A stretch of 64,000 nucleotides of DNA from Dellaglioa algida DSM 15638 (GTDB lineage: Bacteria > Bacillota > Bacilli > Lactobacillales > Lactobacillaceae): the NCBI RefSeq assembly GCF_001434695.1, contig NZ_AZDI01000001.1:57043-121042 (forward strand), given 5' to 3'. The position numbers and the translations under genes were made by a program. Below the pieces are notes generated by a model, which worked only from the letters and a program-made list of their open reading frames with translations, was not told where the DNA came from and ran no database searches. This document shows positions 37,900 through 46,239 of this stretch, piece after piece; within the stretch, counting starts at the first letter, position 1; each line of letters starts with the position of its first letter.

Positions 37900-39153
37900 A
37901 TGAAAAAATGGACAGATAATTTACCAGATAAATTGGTTGAGATTGTGGCAGAAACTGATACTCAGATTGAATCGAAGTTAAAAGAAATTGATGAACAAGT
38001 TCTATTTAATCAACAAAAAGTTTTAGAAGCATTTAAGAAGAATAATGTTTCTGAAACTTATTTTGCCGGATCAACGGGCTATGGTTATGATGATATTGGT
38101 CGTGATGGACTTGATCGTATCTATGCAGATGTTTTTAAAACAGAATCGGCAATGGTGAGACCACAAATCGTTTCTGGCACGCATTCAATTTCAACGGCCC
38201 TTTTTGGTATGTTACGACCTGGGGATGATTTATTGTACATCACAGGGATGCCATACGATACGATTCAGGCAGTTATTGGTGTTTCCGGTACTGGTATTGG
38301 TTCAATGAAAGAATACGGCATTGGGTTTGATTATGTACCGTTGACGGATGATGATCATATGGACATTGAAGGCTTAAAAGAAAAACTGACTGATAAAGTT
38401 AAGGTTGTTGCCATTCAACGTTCTCGAGGGTATGCGACCCGGGATAGTTTTGTTGTCTCTGAAATTGCAGACATGATCAAAGAAGTACGGAACATTTCGA
38501 AAGATATTATTATTTTTATTGATAATTGTTATGGCGAATTTTCTGAAACCATTGAACCAACAGAAGTTGGAGCTGACATTATGGCAGGTTCTTTAATTAA
38601 GAATGCAGGTGGTGGGCTAGCTAAAACGGGTGGTTATATTGTTGGTCGAGCAGATTTAATTGAACAGGCTGGATATCGGTTAACAACTCCCGGTACAGGT
38701 AACGAAGAGGGCGCAACTTTAAACGTTATGAGAGATTTCATTCAAGGGTTCTTTTTATCACCTCACGTAACAGGCGAGGCGATTAAAGGTGCTATTTATA
38801 CAAGTGCTTTACTCGAAAAAATGGGGTTAGATGTTTCGCCTAAATGGGATGCACCTCGAACAGATTTAATTCAGACGGTTAACTTTGGTAAACCGGAACC
38901 CATGGTTAAATTTGCGCAAGCAATCCAACATGAATCTCCCGTAGATGCTTATGTTGAACCTAAACCAAGTGAAATGGCCGGTTATGAAGATAAAGTTATT
39001 ATGGCTGCGGGAACTTTTGTTGAAGGTGCAAGTGTTGAATTATCAGCCGATGGTCCACTAAGAGAGCCTTATACACTCTATGTTCAGGGCGGATTAACGT
39101 ATGCGCATGTCAAGTTGGCAGTTACGGCAGCCGTAGAAAAAACATTTTATTAA
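37900..39153 (+). CDS. ynbB: YnbB-like PLP enzyme (aluminium resistance family)
   Basis: A 417-residue fold-type I PLP protein of the Met-gamma-lyase-like family. FAGSTGYGYDDIGRDGLD at the N-terminus and the lysine region SLIKNAGGGLAKTGGYI are typical. The reaction is not firmly established. Its place between miaA and glnR is the common Firmicutes order. Confidence 0.93.
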   Translation: MKKWTDNLPDKLVEIVAETDTQIESKLKEIDEQVLFNQQKVLEAFKKNNVSETYFAGSTGYGYDDIGRDGLDRIYADVFKTESAMVRPQIVSGTHSISTALFGMLRPGDDLLYITGMPYDTIQAVIGVSGTGIGSMKEYGIGFDYVPLTDDDHMDIEGLKEKLTDKVKVVAIQRSRGYATRDSFVVSEIADMIKEVRNISKDIIIFIDNCYGEFSETIEPTEVGADIMAGSLIKNAGGGLAKTGGYIVGRADLIEQAGYRLTTPGTGNEEGATLNVMRDFIQGFFLSPHVTGEAIKGAIYTSALLEKMGLDVSPKWDAPRTDLIQTVNFGKPEPMVKFAQAIQHESPVDAYVEPKPSEMAGYEDKVIMAAGTFVEGASVELSADGPLREPYTLYVQGGLTYAHVKLAVTAAVEKTFY

Positions 39154-39171
39154 ACAGTTAGCTACAAGTTA

Positions 39172-39188
39172 TGTTATAAAATCTAACA
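39172..39188. promoter_or_regulatory. GlnR operator
   Basis: TGTTATAAAATCTAACA fits the GlnR/TnrA consensus TGTNA-N7-TNACA exactly. It lies 7 nt upstream of the glnR -35 box, the usual autorepression position. Confidence 0.92.
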
Positions 39189-39195
39189 TTGCGCG

Positions 39196-39224
39196 TTGAC
39201 AGCGATTTATTTCCTTGTTACTAT
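39196..39224 (+). promoter_or_regulatory. Promoter of glnRA
   Basis: TTGACA (39196-39201), 17-nt spacer, TACTAT (39219-39224). Confidence 0.75.
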
Positions 39225-39253
39225 AAGACTGTAATTAAAGAGGAGGCTTGTTT

Positions 39254-39643
39254 ATGAAAGAGAAGGAACTCAGAAGGTCATTGGCGGTTCTACCAATTGG
39301 AACGGTAATGAAGTTAACGGACTTAACAGCTCGTCAGATTCGTTATTATGAGGAGCAAGAATTAATTATGCCTCAAAGAAATGATGGTAATCGTAGAATG
39401 TATTCACTGAATGATATTGACAAATTATTTGAAATTAAAGATTATTTAGATGAAGGCGTAAATATGGTTGGCATTAAGGAAATTTATATTGAAAAAGAAG
39501 TGCGCGCTAAAAGACAACGTGAATTGTTAAAGAAACCTTTAAGTGATAACGATGTTAGACGTATTTTTCAAAATGAATTTCTTTCAGTTAGTGGACTAAA
39601 AAATCCTGATGAACCTTCTTTTAACGCAAACAAGCCTCTATAA
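39254..39643 (+). CDS. glnR: Nitrogen regulator GlnR
   Basis: A 129-residue MerR-family repressor. Winged-helix DNA-binding domain with LTARQIRYYEEQELI and NRRMYSLNDI; the C-terminal tail interacts with feedback-inhibited glutamine synthetase. Start at 39254, 7 nt after AGAGGAGG. Controlled by its own operator upstream; forms an operon with glnA. Confidence 0.97.
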   Translation: MKEKELRRSLAVLPIGTVMKLTDLTARQIRYYEEQELIMPQRNDGNRRMYSLNDIDKLFEIKDYLDEGVNMVGIKEIYIEKEVRAKRQRELLKKPLSDNDVRRIFQNEFLSVSGLKNPDEPSFNANKPL

Positions 39644-39668
39644 ATTATAAATAATGAGGAGAGATAAA

Positions 39669-41012
39669 ATGGCAAAAGCTGCATACACTAAAGATGATAT
39701 TGTTTCACTGGCAAAGAAAGAGAACGTTAAGTTTTTAAGACTAATGTTTACAGATTTATTCGGAATTATTAAGAACGTAGAAGTTCCGATTAGCCAACTA
39801 GACAAATTATTGGAAAACAAATTAATGTTTGATGGTTCTTCAATCGACGGATTCGTTCGAATCGAAGAGAGTGATATGTACCTATACCCAGATTTATCGA
39901 CTTGGATGATTTTTCCGTGGGAACATGAACATGGTAAAATTGCGCGTATTATTTGTGAAGTATATAACGCCGACAGAACACCGTTCCAAGGCGATCCAAG
40001 AAATAATTTAATCCGTGTTTTAAAAGAAATGAACGATTTAGGCTTTACGGAATTTAATATTGGACCTGAACCAGAATTTTTCTTATTTAAATTAGATCCC
40101 ATTACGGGGAAACCAACAACACAGTTAAATGATAAAGGAAGCTATTTTGATTTAGCACCAGTTGATTTGGGTGAAAACTGTCGTCGAGATATTGTTTTAG
40201 AACTAGAAAACATGGGCTTTGACGTTGAAGCCTCTCATCATGAGGTCGCACCCGGTCAGCATGAAATTGATTTTAAATACGCGGATGCACTACAAGCCTG
40301 CGATAATATTCAAACATTTAAATTAGTCGTTAAGACGGTTGCCAGAAAACATGGCTTACACGCAACATTTATGCCTAAACCATTGAACGGGATTAATGGT
40401 TCAGGAATGCATATTAATATGTCACTATTCCATAAAGATGGTAATGCCTTTTTTGATGAAAAAGACGAGATGCAATTATCTGAATCGGCTTATCAATTCC
40501 TCGGCGGATTATTACAACATGCGCGTGGATACACGGCGGTAACAAATCCTACAGTTAATTCATATAAACGCCTTGTTCCCGGATTTGAAGCACCTGTTTA
40601 CGTTGCTTGGTCTGGTCGTAATCGTTCACCATTAGTGCGTGTTCCAATCGCACGTGGATTATCAACTCGTTTAGAGTTAAGAAGTGTTGATGCGACAGCT
40701 AATCCTTACCTTGTTATTGCTGCTATCTTAGAAGCAGGACTTGATGGACTTAGAAATAAGGTTGTTCCACCGGCATCTGTTGATAGAAACATCTACGTGA
40801 TGAATCGTCAGGAACGTCAAGATAACCAAATTGGTGATTTACCATCGACGTTGCATAATGCCATTAAAGCGCTAGAGAAAGATGATGTTATGGAAAAAGC
40901 GATGGGTCCTCATTTGTATCCAAGCTTTATCGAAGCTAAACAATTGGAATGGTCCGCTTATCGTCAAGAAGTTTCTGAATGGGAAAGAGATCAATATTTA
41001 GAACTTTATTAA
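39669..41012 (+). CDS. glnA: Glutamine synthetase type I
   Basis: A 447-residue GSI-alpha enzyme making glutamine from glutamate, ammonia and ATP. Motifs: FDGSSIDGF with the Arg of [47 protein letters not shown], and [10 protein letters not shown]. No adenylylation Tyr segment, as in GlnR-controlled enzymes. Start at 39669 (GAGGAGA); the earlier in-frame ATG at 39654 lacks a site. Confidence 0.97.
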   Translation: MAKAAYTKDDIVSLAKKENVKFLRLMFTDLFGIIKNVEVPISQLDKLLENKLMFDGSSIDGFVRIEESDMYLYPDLSTWMIFPWEHEHGKIARIICEVYNADRTPFQGDPRNNLIRVLKEMNDLGFTEFNIGPEPEFFLFKLDPITGKPTTQLNDKGSYFDLAPVDLGENCRRDIVLELENMGFDVEASHHEVAPGQHEIDFKYADALQACDNIQTFKLVVKTVARKHGLHATFMPKPLNGINGSGMHINMSLFHKDGNAFFDEKDEMQLSESAYQFLGGLLQHARGYTAVTNPTVNSYKRLVPGFEAPVYVAWSGRNRSPLVRVPIARGLSTRLELRSVDATANPYLVIAAILEAGLDGLRNKVVPPASVDRNIYVMNRQERQDNQIGDLPSTLHNAIKALEKDDVMEKAMGPHLYPSFIEAKQLEWSAYRQEVSEWERDQYLELY

Positions 41013-41060
41013 AAAAAGTGTAATAAAGATTTGAAATGACTAACTAAATGATTGATAATG

Positions 41061-41094
41061 AAACTAGAGCAAGTAAAATTGTTTTAGTTTTTTT
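41061..41094 (+). terminator. Terminator of glnA
   Basis: 12-bp hairpin with G-U pairs (41061-41072 with 41079-41090) followed by T run. Confidence 0.75.
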
Positions 41095-41164
41095 GATTAT
41101 GCAAAGAATAATAAAATACATAGTAAAAAAAGCAACAATTAAATATGAAATAAAGGGGTAAAAC

Positions 41165-42049
41165 ATGATGAAAGACAACCAATTTAGTTTATCAGATCAT
41201 GATGAAGCTACCAATAATATAGAATTCGCACTCTCTAAAAAAGTTGAATATTTAAATCAACTAAGAGAGGCCATTAAACAACAAGATGATCGCTTAGTTT
41301 ATCAATTAATTAACCAATCACGTTATGCGCAACTTTTATTAAAAAAGAGAAGCGTTTCAGAAATGGCCGTTCAAGAAGAATTGGTCGTTAAAGATTATCC
41401 GCAAATTCAACAATATTTAAGCTTGAAACTTATTTCATATTTACGTGATGCTTATCCATTCTTCTATTTTGAAGAAATGACAGTTGGAAAATTTAAAATT
41501 CATTTTGGTAACTGGTGGGATCGTAAAGAATTTGGATATTTAGACGTTTTAAATGTTGAATTTAAATTCGATGAAGAAGAGCTAGCTAAGTTGGCTAAAT
41601 CATTTGAACTAGAATCAACGAATAAACGTGTTAATACGGATAAGATTAATCAAATTTCAACTCAAAATAAAGAACGTCAAGAATTGGTTGATTCTCAAGA
41701 TGAACGTGATGCTGAGAAAGATAAAATTCGTGAAGAAATGAAACGTAACTCGCAAGAAAAAGGCCGTCCTTGGGATGCTGGACGTATTCGTGAAGAACGA
41801 CGTGTTCTGAAAGAACGTCTGACGAAATTAACTGAAATGGACGAAGAAGCTAATAGCGCCTATCAAGATATTAAATCAAGCGAGACTGATGTTTTAAGTT
41901 TAGCAAAAGAAGATACGTTAATTGGTTATGAAAGACAGAGTGTTATAGGTGTATTTGGTGACTTTGAAAAATTTACTAAACATAATAATGAATTATATAG
42001 CAATTATTTATCTCACCTAATTAGTCAAAAAGGACAGGTGACTGAATAA
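41165..42049 (+). CDS. Unrecognised 294-residue protein with coiled-coil
   Basis: I do not recognise it. The first 140 residues look globular (KLISYLRDAYPFFYFEEMTV). Residues of about 160-260 are highly charged and helical (ERQELVDSQDERDAEKDKI, REERRVLKERLTKLTEM), likely a coiled coil. No membrane segment or signal. Its stop shares one base with the next start, so the two are coupled. AAAGGGG site. Confidence 0.8.
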   Translation: MMKDNQFSLSDHDEATNNIEFALSKKVEYLNQLREAIKQQDDRLVYQLINQSRYAQLLLKKRSVSEMAVQEELVVKDYPQIQQYLSLKLISYLRDAYPFFYFEEMTVGKFKIHFGNWWDRKEFGYLDVLNVEFKFDEEELAKLAKSFELESTNKRVNTDKINQISTQNKERQELVDSQDERDAEKDKIREEMKRNSQEKGRPWDAGRIREERRVLKERLTKLTEMDEEANSAYQDIKSSETDVLSLAKEDTLIGYERQSVIGVFGDFEKFTKHNNELYSNYLSHLISQKGQVTE

Positions 42050-42981
42050 TGGCAGAAAAAGAAAAGAAATTAATTTCAACAAAATCTCGTTTAGTAGAAT
42101 TTAATGAACAAATTAAATTGAGCTTAAATAACGGTATTAAATTTACTGAAACATTAGACATTTTGATGAACACACAAGATAAAGTTGAATTAATTGATGC
42201 CGCAATGAGCCTAATGGGTTATCAATTAGATACAAGCTATTTAACTTTCCCACAAAAATATAGTGCTGCAGATTATTGTTTACTCTTCTTTAATCGCTTA
42301 ATGGACTTACATGATAATGAAACAGCTATTTTACATTTTTCGGAACCTAGAAAAGCACTTGTTCATGAAATTCCTGGAATTAATGCTGTCGATAGTTTTT
42401 CATTCAAAATTGATGATAGCGATGGTGCTTATTATGTTGCACAAGAGTCGGGCGCTTCGCTTTTTTATCTGAATTTACGTAAGAGAATGATTCGGATTAA
42501 TAGTTCAGCCATTACGAATGTCTTAATCGTTAGTTACTTAGAGAAGTTAGATGCAAAAGCAATTAAGCACCTTGAAATGATGTTGATTGATTTTGCAACG
42601 TATTTAAAAGAGGATTACGGATTCAGTGTTGATCTTAACCTCTTGGATTCGGGTAATCCGGCAAGGTATGAATTAGCCGAAGATATGCTCAAAAGAGATG
42701 TTATTGATGAATTATTTGTACTCGCCTCAGAGAATGAGTTAATGGTTGAGGCGGGCGCTAACAACAGTGCTGTTCTAAAACTAGCAAACTCAGAAATAAC
42801 AATTTATGATCAGAAACAAATGGGCGAAAATGACAATGAAAAATGGGTTATCGCAGTTATGGATACAACTCAGGAAATATCATGGTTTGATATTTTATTA
42901 AATGAACCTTTCATTAGGAACTGGTATTTAAATAATATTAGTGAGTTAAGTATTAAATCAGATCCCTTAATATTTAAATAA
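42049..42981 (+). CDS. Unrecognised 310-residue protein
   Basis: I do not recognise it. It is acidic, without signal peptide, membrane helix or known catalytic motif. It starts in the stop codon of the preceding gene (TAATG), so the two products may act together. A hairpin with T run follows, inserted just before the dUTPase gene. Confidence 0.8.
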   Translation: MAEKEKKLISTKSRLVEFNEQIKLSLNNGIKFTETLDILMNTQDKVELIDAAMSLMGYQLDTSYLTFPQKYSAADYCLLFFNRLMDLHDNETAILHFSEPRKALVHEIPGINAVDSFSFKIDDSDGAYYVAQESGASLFYLNLRKRMIRINSSAITNVLIVSYLEKLDAKAIKHLEMMLIDFATYLKEDYGFSVDLNLLDSGNPARYELAEDMLKRDVIDELFVLASENELMVEAGANNSAVLKLANSEITIYDQKQMGENDNEKWVIAVMDTTQEISWFDILLNEPFIRNWYLNNISELSIKSDPLIFK

Positions 42982-42988
42982 TAAGATA

Positions 42989-43018
42989 AAATCTGTCCTT
43001 TAATGGACAGATTTTTTT
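42989..43018 (+). terminator. Terminator before dUTPase gene
   Basis: AAATCTGTCC/GGACAGATTT hairpin (42989-42998 with 43005-43014) and T run. The ribosome site of the dUTPase gene follows at once, so it may act as a partial terminator or attenuator. Confidence 0.85.
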
Positions 43019-43030
43019 GGAGGAAAATAA

Positions 43031-43573
43031 GTGAATTTAACAGATATGATCCAAATGGAACGAAAATTTGACCGAGATGTTATCCAGGATAAAAAAATCA
43101 GATGGAGTCCAGAAGAAAGGTTATTTAACGCTTATGTAAGTTTAGACGTTGAGTTATCAGAATTGGCAAACACAGTTGAATGGTTCAAGGTTTGGAAAGA
43201 TAATCGGGGACAAAAAACTGAAGCAGGTAAGACGCATGAAGAAACGGTACTTTCAGAATATGTTGATGCGATGAGCTTTTTCTTTAATATTGCAAACCAA
43301 AATAAATGGACATACCTGCTATTAATCAGCGATGACGAAATGGCTGATTTTGCAAAAAAACCAATGACGATATCTCTAAATAAAGTTTTTTTATCACTAA
43401 AATTAATGATTTCTAAAAGTTTGTTTAGTCATAAATTGGAAGATTTTAAACATGCTTGGCATCTTTTTATAAAATTTGGATTGGTTGATCTTAAATTATC
43501 TTGGGATGATATTGAAGAAGAGTTTGTTAAAAAAAATATTGAAAATGTTGAAAGACAAGAAAATAACTATTAA
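43031..43573 (+). CDS. Dimeric dUTPase-like protein
   Basis: A 180-residue all-helical protein of the dimeric dUTPase/MazG-related type, expected to hydrolyse dUTP and keep uracil out of DNA. ELSELANTVEWFKVWK (the ExxE helix) and EYVDAMSFFFNIA (ExxxD) are the magnesium-binding motifs. GTG start at 43031 with TTGGAGG 8 nt upstream. Confidence 0.88.
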   Translation: MNLTDMIQMERKFDRDVIQDKKIRWSPEERLFNAYVSLDVELSELANTVEWFKVWKDNRGQKTEAGKTHEETVLSEYVDAMSFFFNIANQNKWTYLLLISDDEMADFAKKPMTISLNKVFLSLKLMISKSLFSHKLEDFKHAWHLFIKFGLVDLKLSWDDIEEEFVKKNIENVERQENNY

Positions 43574-43628
43574 TTTAATGTTTTACAATAAATAATATAT
43601 GTTTATTATAAAATTCATTCAACGAAGT

Positions 43629-43666
43629 GCCCTCCGATGCCAGACGTAAATCTGATATTGAAGGGC
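43629..43666. repeat. Imperfect hairpin after dUTPase gene
   Basis: 16-bp stem with two mismatches (43629-43644 with 43651-43666), six-base loop, followed by TATTTAT and only later T runs. It could be a terminator or a small structured RNA. Confidence 0.45.
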
Positions 43667-43765
43667 TATTTATATACTTTTTATTTAAGAAAGGGTATTA
43701 GCATCCGTAATTATTAATTTTGATATACATTCATTTTTAATTATGGTTATTATAATCATATTAAT

Positions 43766-43793
43766 TGATTTTTGATGTTGGGATGGTATACTT
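43766..43793 (+). promoter_or_regulatory. Probable promoter of DUF378-csbD
   Basis: TTGATT (43766-43771), 16-nt spacer, TATACT (43788-43793), 34 nt before the gene start. Confidence 0.6.
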
Positions 43794-43827
43794 AAAGTGT
43801 ACCCAAATAGTAGAGGGGGAGACAGAG

Positions 43828-44025
43828 ATGAGAATGCTTAATAATATTTTGTTTAGTCTATTAATTGTTGGTGGCTTAAATTGGTTATTAGTAGGTATTT
43901 TTAGATTTGATCTGATTGCCTTTCTATTTGAAGGTGCCATCCCCACTAGTTACGGTGTTATATATATTCTCGTAGGTGTAATTGTTATCTGTTCATTAAG
44001 TCTTTTTAAGAAAACCAACGATTGA
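43828..44025 (+). CDS. DUF378 family small membrane protein
   Basis: A 65-residue protein with two membrane helices. MLNNILFSLLIVGGLNWLLV and GVIYILVGV are the DUF378 pattern. Function unknown; members often accompany stress genes. Start at 43828 after AGAGGGGGAG; the frame continues upstream to 43765 without a ribosome site. It precedes csbD by 32 nt. Confidence 0.88.
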   Translation: MRMLNNILFSLLIVGGLNWLLVGIFRFDLIAFLFEGAIPTSYGVIYILVGVIVICSLSLFKKTND

Positions 44026-44057
44026 GTTGGTTACGATAAATAAAAGGAGGAAGTACA

Positions 44058-44267
44058 ATGACAAAAGAAGATAGATTTGATGCGAAGATGGATCAAGTTA
44101 AGGGTAAAATCACGGAAACTAAGGGTAAGATAACCCATGATAAACAAGAAGAAGTTAAGGGCAGGGCAGAAGGTTTACTTGGTAAAGCTAAAGAGAAACT
44201 AGAAGATGTTAAAGATGATGTCTCGGAAAAAATAATTGAAGTTATGGATAAAAGTAAGAAGAAATAA
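44058..44267 (+). CDS. csbD: CsbD family stress protein
   Basis: A 69-residue hydrophilic helical protein with the CsbD repeat pattern (KMDQVKGKITETKGKIT, KGRAEGLLGKAKEKLEDVK). General stress protein in related bacteria; biochemical role unknown. AAAGGAGG site, shared transcript with the DUF378 gene. Confidence 0.93.
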   Translation: MTKEDRFDAKMDQVKGKITETKGKITHDKQEEVKGRAEGLLGKAKEKLEDVKDDVSEKIIEVMDKSKKK

Positions 44268-44276
44268 TTAATCATT

Positions 44277-44313
44277 AGAAATAGCCCCCACATTAGAAGT
44301 GAGGGCTATTTCT
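44277..44313. terminator. Terminator after csbD, also serving the reverse strand
   Basis: 15-bp stem with one mismatch (44277-44291 with 44299-44313). It lies between csbD and the convergent 28-codon frame, so it can end both transcripts. The T run is short. Confidence 0.7.
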
Positions 44314-44332
44314 GTGTCTGATCTTAATAGAG

Positions 44333-44419
44333 TTATCTATTATTTCTTAAGACGATATATAAAGTATACGCAGAAATTAATAAAGCAATGACGCTTATTG
44401 TGATAGAAATAGTATTCAT
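44333..44419 (-). CDS. Candidate 28-residue membrane peptide
   Basis: A short frame, MNTISITISVIALLISAYTL, then YIVLRNNR: one hydrophobic helix with a basic C-terminus. AAGGAAG lies 8 nt before the ATG. It runs convergently to csbD with a hairpin just after its stop. The composition resembles small membrane stress or type I toxin peptides, but no antitoxin RNA is proved. Confidence 0.5.
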   Translation of the reverse strand: MNTISITISVIALLISAYTLYIVLRNNR

Positions 44420-44729
44420 TAGTTATTCTTCCTTTTTTGTATATTTTCTACTTTAAATAAATATTTTGTGAGCGTATTTTCGTATTAGAATGACATATCA
44501 GAAAGCTTATATCTTTCTGATATGCCATTATATTTTATGATTTCCCTCATTCTGGTATTATAGTGCAATTGTTAATTAATAACCCTTTAACTATAAATAT
44601 TATCATACTGAGATTTTTAATAGCATTCAAAGCTTAATTACCAATAAGGGTATTTGTGACAAATGAAATCAACGAAACCAATGATTAAATATGGCTATTT
44701 TAGTCTGATACCGGGGGCACTTCATCCTA
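44420..44729. other. Gene-poor interval with one hairpin
   Basis: 310 nt without a supported gene. Contains a perfect 12-bp inverted repeat (see 44494-44524) and AT-rich DNA. A 25-codon top-strand frame at 44663 lacks a ribosome site. Confidence 0.6.
44494..44524. repeat. Perfect 12-bp inverted repeat
   Basis: CATATCAGAAAG and CTTTCTGATATG around seven bases. No adjacent T run, so an operator or RNA hairpin is as likely as a terminator. It sits 75 nt upstream of the 28-residue peptide start. Confidence 0.6.
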
Positions 44730-44876
44730 CTACTTTTTAAATCTTGTTCTGTAGAAAGTGGTTAATGATCCAACGGCAATTATAAATATAAGCATTAAGC
44801 CCCATTGATGCGTAAAGGCGGATATAATTAAAGCGATAGCTATTAAGATTTGAAGTAGAATAAAAAGAATTTCCAT
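44730..44876 (-). CDS. Candidate 48-residue small membrane protein
   Basis: Starts MEILFILLQILIAIALIISA and ends with the basic FYRTRFKK. Two hydrophobic helices are separated by FTHQWG. A perfect AGGAGG stands 8 nt before the ATG and a TATAAT-type -10 box (top-strand 44913-44918) lies upstream. I do not recognise the family. It is below usual length cut-offs, so it may be unannotated elsewhere. Confidence 0.72.
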   Translation of the reverse strand: MEILFILLQILIAIALIISAFTHQWGLMLIFIIAVGSLTTFYRTRFKK

Positions 44877-45057
44877 TAAATATACCTCCTAATTTTTTGA
44901 TTGTTAGACACTATTATACAGAAGAAAACATCATTTTAGAATGAAAACAGGATGATAAAGATTTATTTCCTTAGCTAAAATAAATTTCTCTGAACACCAG
45001 TCTTACTATGGAGTCCCTTTTCCCGAATTAGCTTAAAATATTTTTCCTTCTATGTGA

Positions 45058-45243
45058 CATAAAAATGAATATAATAGCAAAGGTACAGCTGACACGCCAA
45101 TAAAATTTTCTAGCATCCATTTACAAAAATATAACGTTCAAAAACGGATGGAAGATACGAATGATTTTACTGATATTTTTCATTCTAAAGATATCCATGC
45201 AACAAATATGCAACAAATGTTTTCACCATCCTATGCTTTTTAG
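45058..45243 (+). pseudogene. Possible 3' remnant of a gene
   Basis: A 61-codon open frame with protein-like composition (KGTADTPIKFSSIHLQKYNV and EDTNDFTDIFHSKDIHATN) but no start codon or ribosome site at its head, ending in TAG just before a terminator hairpin. It looks like the tail of a lost gene. The family is not recognised and coding origin is uncertain. Confidence 0.35.
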
Positions 45244-45256
45244 TTCTTTCTCAGGT

Positions 45257-45299
45257 AAAAAAAACAGGAACACCTATTTAAAGGCATTCCTGTTTTTTT
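45257..45299. terminator. Bidirectional terminator beside tRNA-Arg
   Basis: AAAAAACAGGAA/TTCCTGTTTTTT hairpin extended by CCT/AGG pairs, flanked by A and T runs. It can end the reverse-strand tRNA transcript. Confidence 0.85.
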
Positions 45300-45323
45300 A
45301 AATCGTTCTAATGTGACTATCCA

Positions 45324-45397
45324 TGACTTGGGTGAGATTCGAACTCACGACCGTCCGCTTAGAAGGCGGATGCTCTATCCAGCTGAGCTACCAAGTC
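45324..45397 (-). tRNA. tRNA-Arg (anticodon TCT)
   Basis: A 74-nt cloverleaf on the reverse strand: acceptor GACTTGG/CCAAGTC, D arm GCTCAGCTGGATAGAGC, anticodon loop CTTCTAA (TCT), T arm GTGAGTTCGAATCTCAC, discriminator A. CCA is not encoded. It reads AGA/AGG. Confidence 0.97.
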
Positions 45398-45412
45398 ATA
45401 ACAACATCCAAT

Positions 45413-45442
45413 AGTATATGATAAAATACCGGTGTTTGTCAA
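45413..45442 (-). promoter_or_regulatory. Promoter of tRNA-Arg
   Basis: On the reverse strand, TTGACA, 18-nt spacer, TATACT (top-strand 45437-45442 and 45413-45418), 16 nt before the tRNA. Confidence 0.85.
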
Positions 45443-45570
45443 TCAAAATTAAGGAAACTCTTTTAACAATATTAAATGTAAATGAAATTTTTAATGAAAT
45501 GTATTATACTAGTAGAGTAATATACACAAATAGAAATTAAGTCTAATTAAAATGAATGAAGAGGTTGGAA

Positions 45571-46203
45571 ATGGTTGATTCTAATGATCCAAGAGTAAAA
45601 AGAACAAAACAAAATTTAAAAAAATCATTAGTGGTCCTTATGCAGCATTATAAAGTTGAAAATATTAGTGTTCAAAAAATTACTCAAGAGGCAAATGTAA
45701 CTCGAGGAACATTTTATTTACATTATCATGATAAACAGGATTTTATTGATCGAGCAATGGATGAAATTTTGGATGATTTTTTTGATAATATTATGATTAT
45801 GTCAAAGCAGACGCCGGACAAAAAATATGTCTATTCAAATCCAGTGGAAGTTTGTTGTCTGGACAGAGTGTTTAATTACTTGCAGGATGAGTCAATGATG
45901 TTTGGCGTTCTTTTGAATAGTCAAGAAGATGTCGCTTTTTCTGATAAAGTATATGATCGATTAGTTATTTATTTGAATAACTTCAGGGAGCAATTGGCTG
46001 GCGATTTTGAAGTATCTAAGATACCTAATGAGCTACAAGTATCATATGTGGCTTCGGCCCACCTAGGGTTCATTAAGCGCTGGTTGCGGGATGATATGAT
46101 TTATACACCGCATTACGTTGCCAAAGTACTAAAAGAAATAACGGGTGTTGACACAAGTAATGGCGTTAATCTGACACATTTCTTTGTTGAAAATGAAGGA
46201 TAG
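45571..46203 (+). CDS. TetR family regulator
   Basis: A 210-residue regulator. The N-terminal helix-turn-helix reads VQKITQEANVTRGTFYLHYHDKQ. The C-terminal ligand domain resembles TetR members with a DhaS-type C-terminus (GFIKRWLRDDM). Start at 45571 after GAAGAGG; the ATG at 45556 overlaps that site. No adjacent gene looks like a target: tRNA-Arg is upstream and rplU has its own promoter. Confidence 0.92.
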   Translation: MVDSNDPRVKRTKQNLKKSLVVLMQHYKVENISVQKITQEANVTRGTFYLHYHDKQDFIDRAMDEILDDFFDNIMIMSKQTPDKKYVYSNPVEVCCLDRVFNYLQDESMMFGVLLNSQEDVAFSDKVYDRLVIYLNNFREQLAGDFEVSKIPNELQVSYVASAHLGFIKRWLRDDMIYTPHYVAKVLKEITGVDTSNGVNLTHFFVENEG

Positions 46204-46205
46204 CG

Positions 46206-46237
46206 TTGACTTAATAACTCACATTTGATACTATAAT
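46206..46237 (+). promoter_or_regulatory. Promoter of rplU operon
   Basis: TTGACT (46206-46211) with TACTAT at 17 nt or TATAAT (46232-46237) at 20 nt, as in the TACTATAA layout of the glnR promoter. Confidence 0.7.
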
Positions 46238-46239
46238 AA

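Larger units (their letters stand above)
44877..45323. other. 447-nt interval with gene remnant and terminator
   Basis: Holds the promoter of the 48-residue gene, the frame at 45058-45243 without start, and the hairpin at 45257-45299. Nothing else is supported. Confidence 0.6.

Noticed and set aside
44663-44740. A 25-codon top-strand frame
   Set aside because: No ribosome site, and its end overlaps the better supported 48-residue reverse-strand gene.
45324-45397. tRNA-Arg as an integration site
   Set aside because: No integrase, direct repeat of the tRNA end or phage gene is seen beside it; only a possible gene remnant.
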